64,000 nt of DNA from Vibrio crassostreae. GTDB lineage: Bacteria > Pseudomonadota > Gammaproteobacteria > Enterobacterales > Vibrionaceae. How positions within the stretch are numbered: position 1 is the first letter of the stretch; each line of letters begins with the position of its first letter. Positions 26,265 to 35,912 of the stretch are shown piece by piece. Location: NCBI RefSeq assembly GCF_024347415.1, contig NZ_AP025477.1:1116001-1180000 (forward strand), given 5' to 3'. Both the position numbers and the translations under genes were made by a program. The notes below the pieces were generated by a model. It saw only the letters and a list, made by a program, of their open reading frames with translations. It had not been told where the DNA came from and did no database searches.

Positions 26265-27689
26265 CTAGTCGTAACCCTTAAATTCTTCACCTGGCTGAAT
26301 GTTTCGGTATTGATGCATGCTGGCCTTTAAATCTGCGATTCTTTTCATGACCGGATCAAATATCCACGTATGTGAGTAACCCTCGTTACCTAGTAATTCA
26401 TAGGCTTCTTTAGGGTCGTTTTTAATATCAAAGACTTGTGGGAAAGTGAACTTCTCTATTCGAGAGTGCGTTGATTCTGCCGCCATAAAGTGCATTTTGA
26501 AGTTTCGCCACTTAACAGCAAACAACTCATCACCGACAAAAACAACAAAGTGATCACGATTAGATTTCGGTTTACCTAAGAAGAAGTCCTTCTGGTCAAC
26601 ACCATCAATTGGTCGGTCTTTTGGTACTAGATCCGCAGCTCCGGCAAAGCTTGCAATCGTTGTGTACATATCAATATCACCAACGATCTCATCAGAGACA
26701 CGACCAGCTTCGATTTTGCCTGGGAATCGAATCATAGCTGGAGTTCGTAATCCTCCCTCATAAGCCGTACTTAAACCACCCCGCCATGGACCATTTGAAC
26801 CGCCTCCTCCGATTTCACCTGCAGCAAGCGCAGATCCCTGCGGAAAGTTACCAGCACCATTGTCACCACTCAAAATAACAAGGGTATTCTCCTCAATACC
26901 AGCTTTTCTAATTGCATCTAAAATTAGGCCTATGTTGTAATCCACCTCCATTTGAGTATCAGCATAGATGCCCGCTTTAGATTTGTTCTTAAAGTCATCA
27001 TGTACTGTAAATGGGGGATGGAAATGTGTGAAACCCACGTAGGTAAAGAATGGCTTACCTGACTTCGCCTTCTCTTGAATATGGGCAATAGAGCGTTCAG
27101 TAATCTCTCTATCTAATATCACCTTCGCTGGAATATCGAAAAGTTTAACCTTGTCAGCAGGTTTCCCTTTTACCCCCTCCCAAATATAAGGTGTTTCAGC
27201 GAATTCGGGATCCCATTGGGGGGTTGAGGTATAAGATGCTGCGTTAGTCCCTTCATTCGTTCCCCAGAAGTAGTCATAGCCTTGATAATTTGGAAGTTTT
27301 TCAATACTAGCACCGACATGCCACTTACCAAATAATGCCGTACTGTAGCCTGCGTCAGAAAGAAGTTCTGGTAGTGTATACTCCCATTGTGCAAGGCCGT
27401 CAGGTTCCCCTGGAGCAGGCACTTTTTGATTCCCCGTCCGGATCGGCAATCGACCTGTATGCAGCGCAGAGCGAGTTGGAGTACATTGATTCTGTACATT
27501 AAAGTTGGTTAGCCTAAGACCTTCTTTAGCAAAGTCATCTATGGTTGGCGTCTGTATTGTACTTCCCTGCACACTTAAATCACCCCATCCCCAGTTATCA
27601 ACCAGTAGATAAACAATATTCGGCTTTTCCGCAGCCGTAGTGGCGCTAGATAACGATATTGCACTTACTAACAAAACTTGTTTAAACAT
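26265..27689 (-). CDS. Secreted Cys-type sulfatase (second copy)
   Basis: A 474-residue sulfatase with a signal peptide (MFKQVLLVSAISLSSATTAA). The activation motif is CTPTR followed by SALHTGR, again the cysteine form. Segments VDNWGWGD, NVQNQCTP, GLSTAYEGGLRTPA and DPVMKRIAD are shared in outline with the sulfatase at 20223, so the two are paralogues that have diverged. It stands apart from the maturase (which is about 3.3 kb away) but should depend on it. The ATG at 27689 starts the signal peptide and has GAGAGG just before it; an ATG at 27701 is an alternative. Substrate unknown. Confidence 0.87.
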   Translation of the reverse strand: MFKQVLLVSAISLSSATTAAEKPNIVYLLVDNWGWGDLSVQGSTIQTPTIDDFAKEGLRLTNFNVQNQCTPTRSALHTGRLPIRTGNQKVPAPGEPDGLAQWEYTLPELLSDAGYSTALFGKWHVGASIEKLPNYQGYDYFWGTNEGTNAASYTSTPQWDPEFAETPYIWEGVKGKPADKVKLFDIPAKVILDREITERSIAHIQEKAKSGKPFFTYVGFTHFHPPFTVHDDFKNKSKAGIYADTQMEVDYNIGLILDAIRKAGIEENTLVILSGDNGAGNFPQGSALAAGEIGGGGSNGPWRGGLSTAYEGGLRTPAMIRFPGKIEAGRVSDEIVGDIDMYTTIASFAGAADLVPKDRPIDGVDQKDFFLGKPKSNRDHFVVFVGDELFAVKWRNFKMHFMAAESTHSRIEKFTFPQVFDIKNDPKEAYELLGNEGYSHTWIFDPVMKRIADLKASMHQYRNIQPGEEFKGYD

Positions 27690-27784
27690 TTTCCTCTCCA
27701 TTTAAGTCCATTTAAATCAAAAGTTTGGGCAGTATCCACTTACTTATAAACGCCCTTATTTATATATACACGCAATATCATAAA

Positions 27785-27850
27785 CTGGCCACTTTCGATG
27801 CACTGGTTGATCGCCGCAACATCACCAAGGTTGCTATACCTAAATCATAG
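27785..27850 (+). other. Possible gene tail (21 codons) in front of the ackA terminator
   Basis: On the plus strand the frame reads LATFDALVDRRNITKVAIPKS followed by TAG, directly before the ackA-type hairpin. It looks like the C-terminus of a protein, not random AT-rich spacer, and could be what is left of the original gene convergent with ackA. The frame upstream (27720-27780) is AT-rich and unlike coding sequence. I do not recognise the protein. Confidence 0.3.
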
Positions 27851-27856
27851 CAACAA

Positions 27857-27883
27857 AAAAGCGAGCCACATGGGCTCGCTTTT
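27857..27883. terminator. ackA terminator (master copy of the repeated hairpin)
   Basis: AAAAGCGAGCC pairs with GGCTCGCTTTT around a five-base loop, 36 bp downstream of the ackA stop on the minus strand, where it is followed by a T run. Near-identical hairpins occur at 13887-13913 and 19119-19146. The inverted pair GTTGCTAT/ATAGCAAC lies just left of it (27830-27853). Confidence 0.8.
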
Positions 27884-27918
27884 GAATTTTTATGCTTTTG
27901 CTTAAGCAGTTATTTAGA

Positions 27919-29112
27919 TTACAGAAGTTCTACCGACTGTTGAGCAATCACGAACTCTTCATTGGTTGGGATAACCATTGCTACAGCGTCTAGCATTTCA
28001 GACTTCGCGATGATGCCTTCAGCACCAAAGCGAGCCGCTTCGTTACCCGCTACATCTTCAACAAAACCTAAAATCTTAAGGTTGCTTAGGATCTCACGAC
28101 GAATTGGTAGAGAGTTCTCACCGATACCGCCAGTGAAGATGATTCCGTCTAAAGAATCTAACGTTGCAAGGTAAGAAGCAATGTATTTTGATACGCGGTA
28201 AGTAAACACCTCAAATGCTAACTTAGCACCTTCATGACCCTCTTCCATTGCTTCTAAAATGCCACGAGCATCGCTCGTAAGACCAGACACGCCTAGGAAG
28301 CCAGACTCCTTGTTAAGAGAGTTGAAGACTTGCTCTTGCGACCAACCTTTCTTAAGTAGGTACTCGATGATGCCTGGGTCTAGGTCACCACAACGTGTGC
28401 CCATCATAAGGCCAGAAAGCGGTGTGAAGCCCATTGATGTATCAACACTGTTACCGTCTTTGATAGCACATACAGACGCACCGTTACCTAGGTGAACAGA
28501 GATGAAACTCGCTTCTTCAACTGGTTTGTTTACCATCTTCGCAGCTTCACGACTAACAAAGTAGTGGCTCGTACCGTGGAAACCGTAACGACGAACACCA
28601 AAGTCTGTGTATAGTTCTTTTGCGATTGCACCAGTGAATGCACGTTGTGGCATTGTTTGGTGGAAAGCCGTATCAAATACAGCAAATTGAGGTAGAGAAG
28701 GGAAAGCTTCAATCGCAGCACGAATGCCGATAGCACCTGCAGGGTTATGAAGTGGAGCTAGGTCAGATAGACTTTCAATTTCGTTCGTTACTTCTTCAGT
28801 AATACGAACGGTTTGAGTGAACTTCTCACCGCCGTGAACGATACGGTGACCGATAGCAACGATATCAGCAGTGAAGCCTAGATCTTCCATCAGGCCAACT
28901 AGTTTGCCAATGGCAATTTTGTGGTGGTTACCCTCACCTTGAATGGCAATTTCAGTTTTCTCGCCTTGATATTTCCAGCTCATGCGAGCATCTTCAAGAC
29001 CAAAACACTCCCCTAGGCCACTCAATACTGCTTCACCAGAAACAGAATCAATGACAGCAAATTTTAGGGATGAACTACCCGAGTTAATAACCAGAACAAA
29101 CGAATTAGACAT
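27919..29112 (-). CDS. ackA: Acetate kinase
   Basis: A 397-residue acetate kinase of normal length. The N-terminal phosphate-binding motif VLVINSGSSSLKF is at residues 6-18, then HRIVHGGEKF near 110, DTAFHQTMP near 148 and GFHGTSH near 178, all classic positions. It interconverts acetyl phosphate plus ADP with acetate plus ATP in the cytoplasm. In many gamma-proteobacteria pta follows ackA; here it is replaced by the accessory block, so this is an orphan, possibly the second acetate kinase gene of the genome. Its last 16 codons plus terminator are repeated twice downstream (19119-19236, 13887-13985). A weak AGGA site precedes the start. Confidence 0.95.
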   Translation of the reverse strand: MSNSFVLVINSGSSSLKFAVIDSVSGEAVLSGLGECFGLEDARMSWKYQGEKTEIAIQGEGNHHKIAIGKLVGLMEDLGFTADIVAIGHRIVHGGEKFTQTVRITEEVTNEIESLSDLAPLHNPAGAIGIRAAIEAFPSLPQFAVFDTAFHQTMPQRAFTGAIAKELYTDFGVRRYGFHGTSHYFVSREAAKMVNKPVEEASFISVHLGNGASVCAIKDGNSVDTSMGFTPLSGLMMGTRCGDLDPGIIEYLLKKGWSQEQVFNSLNKESGFLGVSGLTSDARGILEAMEEGHEGAKLAFEVFTYRVSKYIASYLATLDSLDGIIFTGGIGENSLPIRREILSNLKILGFVEDVAGNEAARFGAEGIIAKSEMLDAVAMVIPTNEEFVIAQQSVELL

Positions 29113-29750
29113 TGGATATGGATCCTGTTTCAGTACGAATTGGATGAAGTATTTACTTCAATTTTAGTTAAGCCCATTATTCAATAATTTTTGAATCTTT
29201 CAACTTTTGTTTTGAAAAAATCACTAAATGAACACAATTAAGTTGATCTTAGTCATTAAACCATTTATTTCGAGAGCGAAATTAAAAAATAGTTGAATAA
29301 GAAAGTTAGCGAACAGGTGACGCAAACGAATGCTCACGTTATTTTTAACTTGATTGAGTTAATTAGAGCGACTCGAACAGATGCAGTCAATCCGCCTAGA
29401 AAACAACCGCCCTTCCCTTTCGTCTGCTTATCATTACCGATAACTTTTTACTCGATTTCTCAGTGCTTACATCAAAAATATCACAGGTGTGTTGAGAATA
29501 ATGAACGACAGAGCCGATCTTCTTTTGATTGCCTTCGAGCACAACGGTTCGAATATGCGCATGTAACGTCGCTTAGATAGCCTTCACTCTTTATTTCGGC
29601 ATCTTGTAGCACATTCTTTTGGTAAAGGCTTAGAACGCGATACAGCTAATTTATTGGCACTCAGATAAGTTATAGGCGTAAAGCTTAGTTGAAGTAAGCT
29701 GACTACGTATATCGAGCCAACAAAGGCTTAAGTTCAAATAGCAGGCACAA
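29113..29750. other. Long intergenic region upstream of ackA
   Basis: About 640 bp without a convincing gene. An open frame at 29293-29580 starts with TTG, has no ribosome site and its product resembles no family I know. The left end should hold the ackA promoter and leader. A regulatory RNA or leader in this region is possible but I see no strong fold apart from the deaD terminator at its right end. Confidence 0.4.
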
Positions 29751-29751
29751 A

Positions 29752-29776
29752 AAAGCCGAGCATTACGCTCGGCTTT
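29752..29776 (-). terminator. deaD terminator
   Basis: AAAGCCGAG pairs with CTCGGCTTT; on the minus strand the stem is followed by TTTTTT, 43 bp after the deaD stop. Confidence 0.8.
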
Positions 29777-29818
29777 GAAATTCAGTGTCTAGACTAAAGA
29801 GTCTAAGCGACAGGTTGA

Positions 29819-31795
29819 TTAACCTTCGTTGCGCTCTGGACGACGACCACGGTTACCACCGCCATTGCCGTTACCATGGCCACGTTCGCCACGGAAGTTA
29901 CCACGGTGATCGCCACCACGGTTACGGTCGAAACGACGCTCGCCATCACGGCCGCCTTCACGGTTACCATCGCGTGCACCATCACGGTTGCCACGGTATC
30001 CACCACGACCGCCTTCACGGTTGCCACCTTCGCGGTTACCATCACGGTTACCACGGTAGCCGCCACCATCACGACCGCCACGACCGCCGCCACGGTTGCC
30101 ATCACGACCGCCGCCGCCACGACGAGGCTCACGGAAGTCGTTGAAATCAACAACAACAGCGCCAGCTTCTTTTTGACGAATACGTAGTTTGCTTAGCTTA
30201 CCCGCAGTTTCAGAGTTCATTGCTTTTGGCAGTTGAACGTAAGTAGAACCTTGGTCTAGCTTGATAGCACCGATAGAGCCTTTAGTTAGGCCAAGTTCGT
30301 TTGCTAGTGCGCCAACGATGTCTTTAACCTGAACGCCTTGCTCACGGCCAACTTGTAGTTGGTAAGTATCCCAATCTTGCGTATTGAAGTTGCGATCGCC
30401 ACGACCATTTTCACGGTCTTCACGACGCTCTTTGCGACGGTTTTTGTCACGCTCAATAGCAGCGATCATTGGGTCTTCGCCAACGTAGAATAGTGGGCTC
30501 TTACCTTGCTGACGCTTAAGAAGCATTGCAGCTAGAGTAGCAGCATCAACTTCTAGAGACTCTTGAAGTGTAGAGATAAGACCTGCAAAGTTTTCTAGAG
30601 CTTTGCTTTCTTTCTCTGTTTCAAGTTCAGCGCCAAGCTTAGCAACACGTGCAGCAGCAACTTGGTCACGTAGAGGAAGTTGAATTTCTTCCATAGATGA
30701 CTTAGTTACGCGCTCGATTGTACGAAGCATGCGAATTTGGTTAGTGCGAACTAGTAGGATCGCTTTACCTTTACGTCCAGCACGGCCAGTACGACCAATA
30801 CGGTGGATGTAAGATTCAACATCGAATGGGATGTCGTAGTTAAATACGTGAGTGATACGTGGAACATCAAGACCACGTGCTACAACGTCAGTTGCAACTA
30901 GAATGTCGATAACACCTTGTTTGATGTGATCAACAGTGCGCTCACGTAGAGACTGAGGAATATCACCGTGCAGTGCAGCAGCTTTGAAGCCACGTGCAGA
31001 TAGCCAATCAGCTAGACGCTCAGTATCTTGACGAGTACGTACGAATACGATTGACGCGTCAGTTTCTTCAGTTTCTAGAAGACGAGACATTGCTTCGTCT
31101 TTTTCTACGCCTTTAACAACCCAGAAGTTCTGCGCTACTTTATCAACTGTGTGGTTAGTACCAGCAACGTCAACTTTAGCCGGGTTACGTAGGTAACGGT
31201 CAACAATAGTCTTAACCATTGGAGGCATAGTTGCAGAGAAAAGTACACGTTGTGCAGATTCTGGAGCTTGCTCTAGGATCCAAGTAACGTCATCTACGAA
31301 GCCCATTTTTAGCATTTCATCTGCTTCATCAAGAACAAATGTGTGTGCTTCATCTAGGTGTAGACGGTCACGAGTTAGTAAGTCTTTAACACGACCTGGA
31401 GTACCAACAACAATGTGAGCACCGCGGCTTAGAGCACGCATTTGGTCAACAATTGAAGCACCACCGTAGATTTCAATAACCTTAAGACCTTTGATATCAC
31501 GGCCAAGGTTTTTGATTTCCGCAGCAACTTGGATCGCTAGCTCACGAGTAGGAGCCATAATGATTGCTTGTGGTTTGTGTTGGTTTAGGTTGATTTTGTT
31601 AAGTAAAGGCAGAGAGAATGCTGCTGTTTTACCAGTACCAGTCTGTGCTTTACCTAGTGCGTCACGGCCTTCAAGAAGAAGAGGAATAGCTGCTGCTTGG
31701 ATTGGAGTCGGAGAAACGAAACCCATGCTATCAAGAGCTGAAAGAATGTTATCGTTTAGGGCTAATTCATTAAATTGAATTACAGATTCGGACAT
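29819..31795 (-). CDS. deaD: DEAD-box RNA helicase DeaD/CsdA with RGG-rich tail
   Basis: A 658-residue DEAD-box helicase. Motif I AQTGTGKT is at residues 50-57, followed by PTRELA, VLDEADEM, SAT and HRIGRTGRAGRKG. The DbpA-type RNA-binding domain (about 480-550) precedes a tail of about 95 residues made of GNRDGNREGG-type glycine, arginine and asparagine repeats, which should bind RNA. The protein unwinds RNA during ribosome assembly and mRNA decay, mainly in the cold. I set the start at ATG 31795 (MSESVIQF), where homologues begin; the frame runs 28 codons further upstream. Divergent from rnb across a 392-bp region, which includes a long leader. Confidence 0.93.
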   Translation of the reverse strand: MSESVIQFNELALNDNILSALDSMGFVSPTPIQAAAIPLLLEGRDALGKAQTGTGKTAAFSLPLLNKINLNQHKPQAIIMAPTRELAIQVAAEIKNLGRDIKGLKVIEIYGGASIVDQMRALSRGAHIVVGTPGRVKDLLTRDRLHLDEAHTFVLDEADEMLKMGFVDDVTWILEQAPESAQRVLFSATMPPMVKTIVDRYLRNPAKVDVAGTNHTVDKVAQNFWVVKGVEKDEAMSRLLETEETDASIVFVRTRQDTERLADWLSARGFKAAALHGDIPQSLRERTVDHIKQGVIDILVATDVVARGLDVPRITHVFNYDIPFDVESYIHRIGRTGRAGRKGKAILLVRTNQIRMLRTIERVTKSSMEEIQLPLRDQVAAARVAKLGAELETEKESKALENFAGLISTLQESLEVDAATLAAMLLKRQQGKSPLFYVGEDPMIAAIERDKNRRKERREDRENGRGDRNFNTQDWDTYQLQVGREQGVQVKDIVGALANELGLTKGSIGAIKLDQGSTYVQLPKAMNSETAGKLSKLRIRQKEAGAVVVDFNDFREPRRGGGGRDGNRGGGRGGRDGGGYRGNRDGNREGGNREGGRGGYRGNRDGARDGNREGGRDGERRFDRNRGGDHRGNFRGERGHGNGNGGGNRGRRPERNEG

Positions 31796-32187
31796 TGGGA
31801 TCCCACTATATATAAGTAAACAAAAGGTCCCGGGAGCTCTATCAATTCCAATACTGATCCAATCAGATACTGATTCCATTCAGAGTTACGAAGCAGTAAT
31901 AAAACACTTCAAGCCATTAGGGACGTCTAAGGGAGGCGGATTATTCCCTAAATGCATAAAAAAAGCCAGAAAAAATTGAAATACATCACATATTTTTCGG
32001 TTTTCTATCAATACTGGCTATCATATCGTCAAAACTTGATGGATATCTCGTCAAGGCAATAGAGTTCGACCAAATTGGTAGGGTTAAATAAGAGGGCAAT
32101 TAATTTACGCTCACTTCGGCTTTAAGTAGTAATCGGGCCTCGCAATGATTATAGTGTGCTCAATTGTTCTCGTTAGATAAAAGTAAG
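31796..32187. other. Divergent deaD/rnb promoter region
   Basis: 392 bp between the two starts. It contains an A- and T-rich middle (about 31960-32030) bounded by AGCCAG and CTGGCT, which can pair over a large loop, and AGGGA/TCCCT near 31930-31950. Long leaders are known for cold-induced deaD mRNAs, so the region probably folds in the deaD transcript. No gene seen. Confidence 0.4.
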
Positions 32188-34194
32188 ATGTTTCAAGATA
32201 ATCCTCTACTCGCTCAGCTCAAGCAGCAAATCCAAGAAACCCTCCCTAAAAAGGAAGGTACTATCAAAGCCACTGAAAAAGGTTTTGGTTTTCTCGAAGT
32301 TGATAGCAAAACAAGCTTCTTTATCCCGCCTCCGTACATGAAAAAATGTGTTCACGGTGACAAGGTGATTGCCATCATTCGCACCGAGAAAGAGCGCGAA
32401 GTAGCAGAGCCTGAGGAATTGGTTGAACAAGGTCTTACTCGCTTTATTGCGCGAGTTAAGCTTTTCAAAGGCCGATTGAACGTTGTTCCTGATCACCCGC
32501 AACTGAAAAAACTGCAACTTAAAGCGAAAGCAAAGAAGGGCCTGAACCCTGAAACGCTTAAAGAAGGTGACTGGGTTGTTGCTCATATCGTTCAACACCC
32601 ATTAAAAGGTGACAATGGCTTCTTGGCTCAGATCTCTGAGAAAATCACAGACGCTGACGACAAGATTGCACCTTGGTGGGTAACGCTGGCACAAAACGAC
32701 CTTCCAAACAGCGAACCTGAAGGCATCGACAACTGGCTAATCAACGATGACGCCGATCTTGAACGTGTAGACATGACGCACGTCCCTTTTGTGACTATCG
32801 ATGGCGAAAGCACAAAAGATATGGATGATGCGCTTTACGCGAAGAAGAAAGAGAACGGTGATTTTGAACTGACTATAGCGATTGCCGACCCTACGGCTTA
32901 CATCTCTCCTGATGATGCGATGGATAAAGTGGCTCGTGAGCGTGGTTTCACGATTTACCTCCCGGGTCGTAACATCCCAATGTTGCCTCGCGACCTTGCA
33001 GACAACTTGTGTTCACTGATCGAGAATGAAGTTCGTCCTGCACTTTGCTGCACAGTAACGGTATCTAAAGATGGCGTTATCGGTGATGACATTAACTTCT
33101 TCGCTGCGAACATCAAATCTCATGCTCGTCTTGCTTACGATAACGTATCAGACTGGCTAGAAACAGGTGCATCAGAGAAATGGCAACCATCAGAAGAGAT
33201 TGCTGCGATTGTTTCTGACCTTCACCAATTCGCTCAAGCACGTTCAGCATGGCGCTCAGCAAACGCTGTTGTATTCCCAGATCGCCCTGACTACCGCTTT
33301 GAACTTAGCGAAGATAACGATGTTGTCGCTATCCACGCTGACATGCGTCGTAGCGCAAACAAACTGGTTGAAGAATCAATGATCAGCGCGAACATCTGTG
33401 CGGGCCGAGTACTCAAAGAAAGCTTCAACCAAGGTGTGTTTAACTGCCACTCTGGTTTCAAGGCTGAGAAAGTATCTGACGTTCTTGAACTGGTAAACCC
33501 GCAAGCGGAAACACCGTTCACTGAAGAGCAAATCGTTTCTCTAGAAGGCTTTGCTACTCTGCGTCGTTGGTTGGGCTCTTTAGACAACAGCTACTACGAC
33601 AACCGTATTCGTAAATTCCAAGCGTACAGCGAGATCAGCAATGAGCCAGCACCACACTACGCGATGGGTTTAGATATTTACGCAACTTGGACTTCTCCAA
33701 TTCGTAAATACGGCGACATGATTAACCACCGTATGCTAAAAGCGCACATCCTAGGTAAAGCGCCAATTCAAACACCAGATGAAACCATTGGTGATGAACT
33801 TGCCCTACACCGCCGTCACCACGGTATGGCTGAGCGTAATGTTGGCGATTGGTTGTATGCTCGTACTCTAGCGAATGCTCCAGCGGAAGAAACTCGCTTC
33901 CAAGCAGAGATCTTCGATATTAACCGTGCAGGTATGCGTGTACGTTTACTTGAAAATGGTGCTGCTGCATTTATCCCTGGTTCTCTCATTCTTGATAATA
34001 AAGAAAGAATAGAGTGCAACGGAGATATGGGTACTGTATCTATCGATAAAGAAATGGTATACAAACTGGGAGACGTTTTAGAAGTAGTTCTCTCCGAAGT
34101 TAATCAGGAAAACCGCAACTTAGTAGCAAAACCTACTCAAGTATTTGCGGACTTGCCTAGCGAGCCTGAAACGACAAACGAAACTGAAGCTTAA
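32188..34194 (+). CDS. rnb: Exoribonuclease II
   Basis: A 668-residue RNB-family ribonuclease: two N-terminal cold-shock domains (about 25-170), the RNB catalytic domain with the metal aspartates in [11 protein letters not shown] (D205, D211, D213, D214) and a C-terminal S1 domain (about 570-640). It degrades single-stranded RNA from the 3' end. I placed the start at ATG 32188 (MFQDNPLL, as in homologues) with AAGTAAG upstream; a TTG at 32164 is in frame. The ending [14 protein letters not shown] is a short acidic extension. It is divergent from deaD, so two RNA-decay genes share one intergenic region. Confidence 0.95.
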   Translation: MFQDNPLLAQLKQQIQETLPKKEGTIKATEKGFGFLEVDSKTSFFIPPPYMKKCVHGDKVIAIIRTEKEREVAEPEELVEQGLTRFIARVKLFKGRLNVVPDHPQLKKLQLKAKAKKGLNPETLKEGDWVVAHIVQHPLKGDNGFLAQISEKITDADDKIAPWWVTLAQNDLPNSEPEGIDNWLINDDADLERVDMTHVPFVTIDGESTKDMDDALYAKKKENGDFELTIAIADPTAYISPDDAMDKVARERGFTIYLPGRNIPMLPRDLADNLCSLIENEVRPALCCTVTVSKDGVIGDDINFFAANIKSHARLAYDNVSDWLETGASEKWQPSEEIAAIVSDLHQFAQARSAWRSANAVVFPDRPDYRFELSEDNDVVAIHADMRRSANKLVEESMISANICAGRVLKESFNQGVFNCHSGFKAEKVSDVLELVNPQAETPFTEEQIVSLEGFATLRRWLGSLDNSYYDNRIRKFQAYSEISNEPAPHYAMGLDIYATWTSPIRKYGDMINHRMLKAHILGKAPIQTPDETIGDELALHRRHHGMAERNVGDWLYARTLANAPAEETRFQAEIFDINRAGMRVRLLENGAAAFIPGSLILDNKERIECNGDMGTVSIDKEMVYKLGDVLEVVLSEVNQENRNLVAKPTQVFADLPSEPETTNETEA

Positions 34195-34201
34195 AACCTT
34201 T

Positions 34202-34253
34202 AAAGGTTAGGCTTGTAAGGTTAGAGCTTTCAAGGTTAAAAGCTTCAAAGGTT
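34202..34253 (+). repeat. Four AAGGTT units between rnb and its terminator
   Basis: AAGGTT occurs at about 34203, 34217, 34232 and 34248, spaced 14-16 bp, within imperfect repeats of the form AAGGTTAGAGCTTTC. Looks like a decayed short tandem repeat. Confidence 0.5.
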
Positions 34254-34260
34254 CACTTCT

Positions 34261-34288
34261 AAAGGCGCTAATTATTAGCGCCTTTTTT
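34261..34288 (+). terminator. rnb terminator
   Basis: AAAGGCGCTAAT pairs with ATTAGCGCCTTT and is followed by T residues. Confidence 0.85.
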
Positions 34289-34366
34289 GTAAATGTCTCA
34301 TGCTTAAACAATACTTAAAAAAAACAATCAATAAGCAATCAATTTACAACGTCAAAGAAGCTCACT

Positions 34367-35197
34367 ATGTCATCAATCACAGTTACTCAGTTCAGAAACT
34401 TCATTCCCAGGAGACGAGAACGTTATCCTGCCTCTAAAAACGGTATCTTTATGGTATCGAAAGGCAGCATTTCTTTTGTGTTACCCAATGGTACTCAAGC
34501 CTCGTTGCAAGCCGGAGATTTCACCCTTTACAATTCTGGTCAGATTAAAGACATCACGGTTAACACTGAAAATGGCGAATTCAGCGCAACCTGCTTAGAT
34601 TTTGATTTGGCTATCTTTCAGAAGTTCATTAATCAGTTCAGCGATTTAGAATCCACTCGTATCCCAGACAAGTACATTAAGTTCAATCAAACGGATACTG
34701 AGCTCTGTCAGTTGAAAGATCTCATCATGTCACTCGCCAACTCTTCTTCTCAGAATGACTACGCACTCACTCAATTAGGCTTAAGTTTACTGTCACTGAT
34801 GGTCGAGCAATATCCTGCTCTTTTGGTCATCATTGCTCGAGCTTCGAGATTAACCGTGACGCAAAAAGTCATTCACTACATCGAACAAAACATAGAAAAC
34901 AATATCTCTTTAGACACGCTGGCGAGTTACATGGGAATGTCGCCAGCAACGCTTAAACGTCGTTTGTCTGCTGAAGACCTTTCGTTTTCGAATCTATTGA
35001 AGATCAAGCGAATTGCCCACGCCGCTACGCAATTAAGAACGTCAGATAAGTCGATCACTCAAATTGCTTATGAATCTGGCTTTAAAAGTGCCGCTCACTT
35101 CAGTACTGCCTTTAAAACCTATCACGGAAAAACGCCAAAAGACTTCCGTTCGTTAATCGCACGAGCGCAACAACAAGGCATTAAACCGCCCGTCTAA
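34367..35197 (+). CDS. AraC-family transcriptional regulator
   Basis: A 276-residue regulator. The N-terminal half is a cupin-like sensing domain (GIFMVSKGSISFVLPNG, then LQAGDFTLYNSG). The C-terminal AraC double helix-turn-helix is at about 165-265 (ISLDTLASYMGMSPATLKRRL and ITQIAYESGFKSAAHFSTAFKTYHGKTPKDFR in outline). The size and arrangement are like the GadX/ToxT-type branch. No divergent target gene adjoins it, so targets are unknown. A purine-rich AAGAAG precedes the ATG at 34367. Confidence 0.85.
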   Translation: MSSITVTQFRNFIPRRRERYPASKNGIFMVSKGSISFVLPNGTQASLQAGDFTLYNSGQIKDITVNTENGEFSATCLDFDLAIFQKFINQFSDLESTRIPDKYIKFNQTDTELCQLKDLIMSLANSSSQNDYALTQLGLSLLSLMVEQYPALLVIIARASRLTVTQKVIHYIEQNIENNISLDTLASYMGMSPATLKRRLSAEDLSFSNLLKIKRIAHAATQLRTSDKSITQIAYESGFKSAAHFSTAFKTYHGKTPKDFRSLIARAQQQGIKPPV

Positions 35198-35296
35198 TGT
35201 GTAGGGAAACAAGTTAATAAGGCGCAAGTGGTAAAGCTTTGGCGTTGCGCCATCTAACTATGATGATCTAGCCACCGGCGACGTTAAGGTGATCGG

Positions 35297-35659
35297 TTAT
35301 GACCAAAAATATGACTTAGGATCTTTTTCTATTTCAGCCAGAATAGCATCAAGATCCTTCGATTTAGGAAGGTAGGGATAAGGTCCCCAATTGACGGAGT
35401 CAGTTTCGGTATCGTCTTCAAGTGGCACCATCACCAACCAACAAGATAACGATTCATCAAAGGTCACGCAGGCTATCTCGTTTGTATAATCGCTATGAGA
35501 TGAGTCGAGCAGGTAATGCGCCTGAGAAAACAGCACACCACCCTCACACTCTTCATATAGGGATTTGCCTAGCTCGACAGGTAAACTGCGATTTCGAGAT
35601 GTACAGAGCCTCTCAGCCCCAATTAAAAGACGATTCAGTTCGATATGAATGACGGACAT
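35297..35659 (-). CDS. Hypothetical protein, 120 residues
   Basis: A 120-residue soluble protein that I do not recognise. It opens MSVIHIELNRLLIGAERLC, carries an acidic middle (PLEDDTETDSVNWGPYPYLP) and ends DPKSYFWS. The ribosome site AAGGGGTG just before the ATG at 35659 makes it a real gene. It stands alone, convergent with the AraC gene and divergent from the PstS-like gene. Confidence 0.6.
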   Translation of the reverse strand: MSVIHIELNRLLIGAERLCTSRNRSLPVELGKSLYEECEGGVLFSQAHYLLDSSHSDYTNEIACVTFDESLSCWLVMVPLEDDTETDSVNWGPYPYLPKSKDLDAILAEIEKDPKSYFWS

Positions 35660-35912
35660 AACACCCCTTGTAACTTCATAGAAACTTCTAAGTAGTGAAT
35701 TCCTCTACTTAGCTTAGGACTCAACAAACATTTTAGCGAACAAGCGCAAACAAAATACCCGCCCTGCTCCCAGAAACGAATCCTGCTTTCGTAAACCCAG
35801 AAAACTCTCACTCATCAAGCTAACAGCTATAAATCAAGCGTATAGAATTTCACAAAAGTGTCATATAACCGACCTATCATATGCGGCAAATGTTATTAAC
35901 TAGGAGTTGTTT

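Noticed and set aside
29293..29580. 95-codon open frame upstream of ackA
   Set aside because: TTG start without ribosome site, composition unlike neighbours; kept only as an intergenic region.
29785..30156. Open frames antisense to and overlapping the deaD tail, one very rich in histidine, one in valine/alanine
   Set aside because: They are products of the repetitive GGN/CGN codons of the RGG tail read in other frames; no ribosome site and implausible composition.
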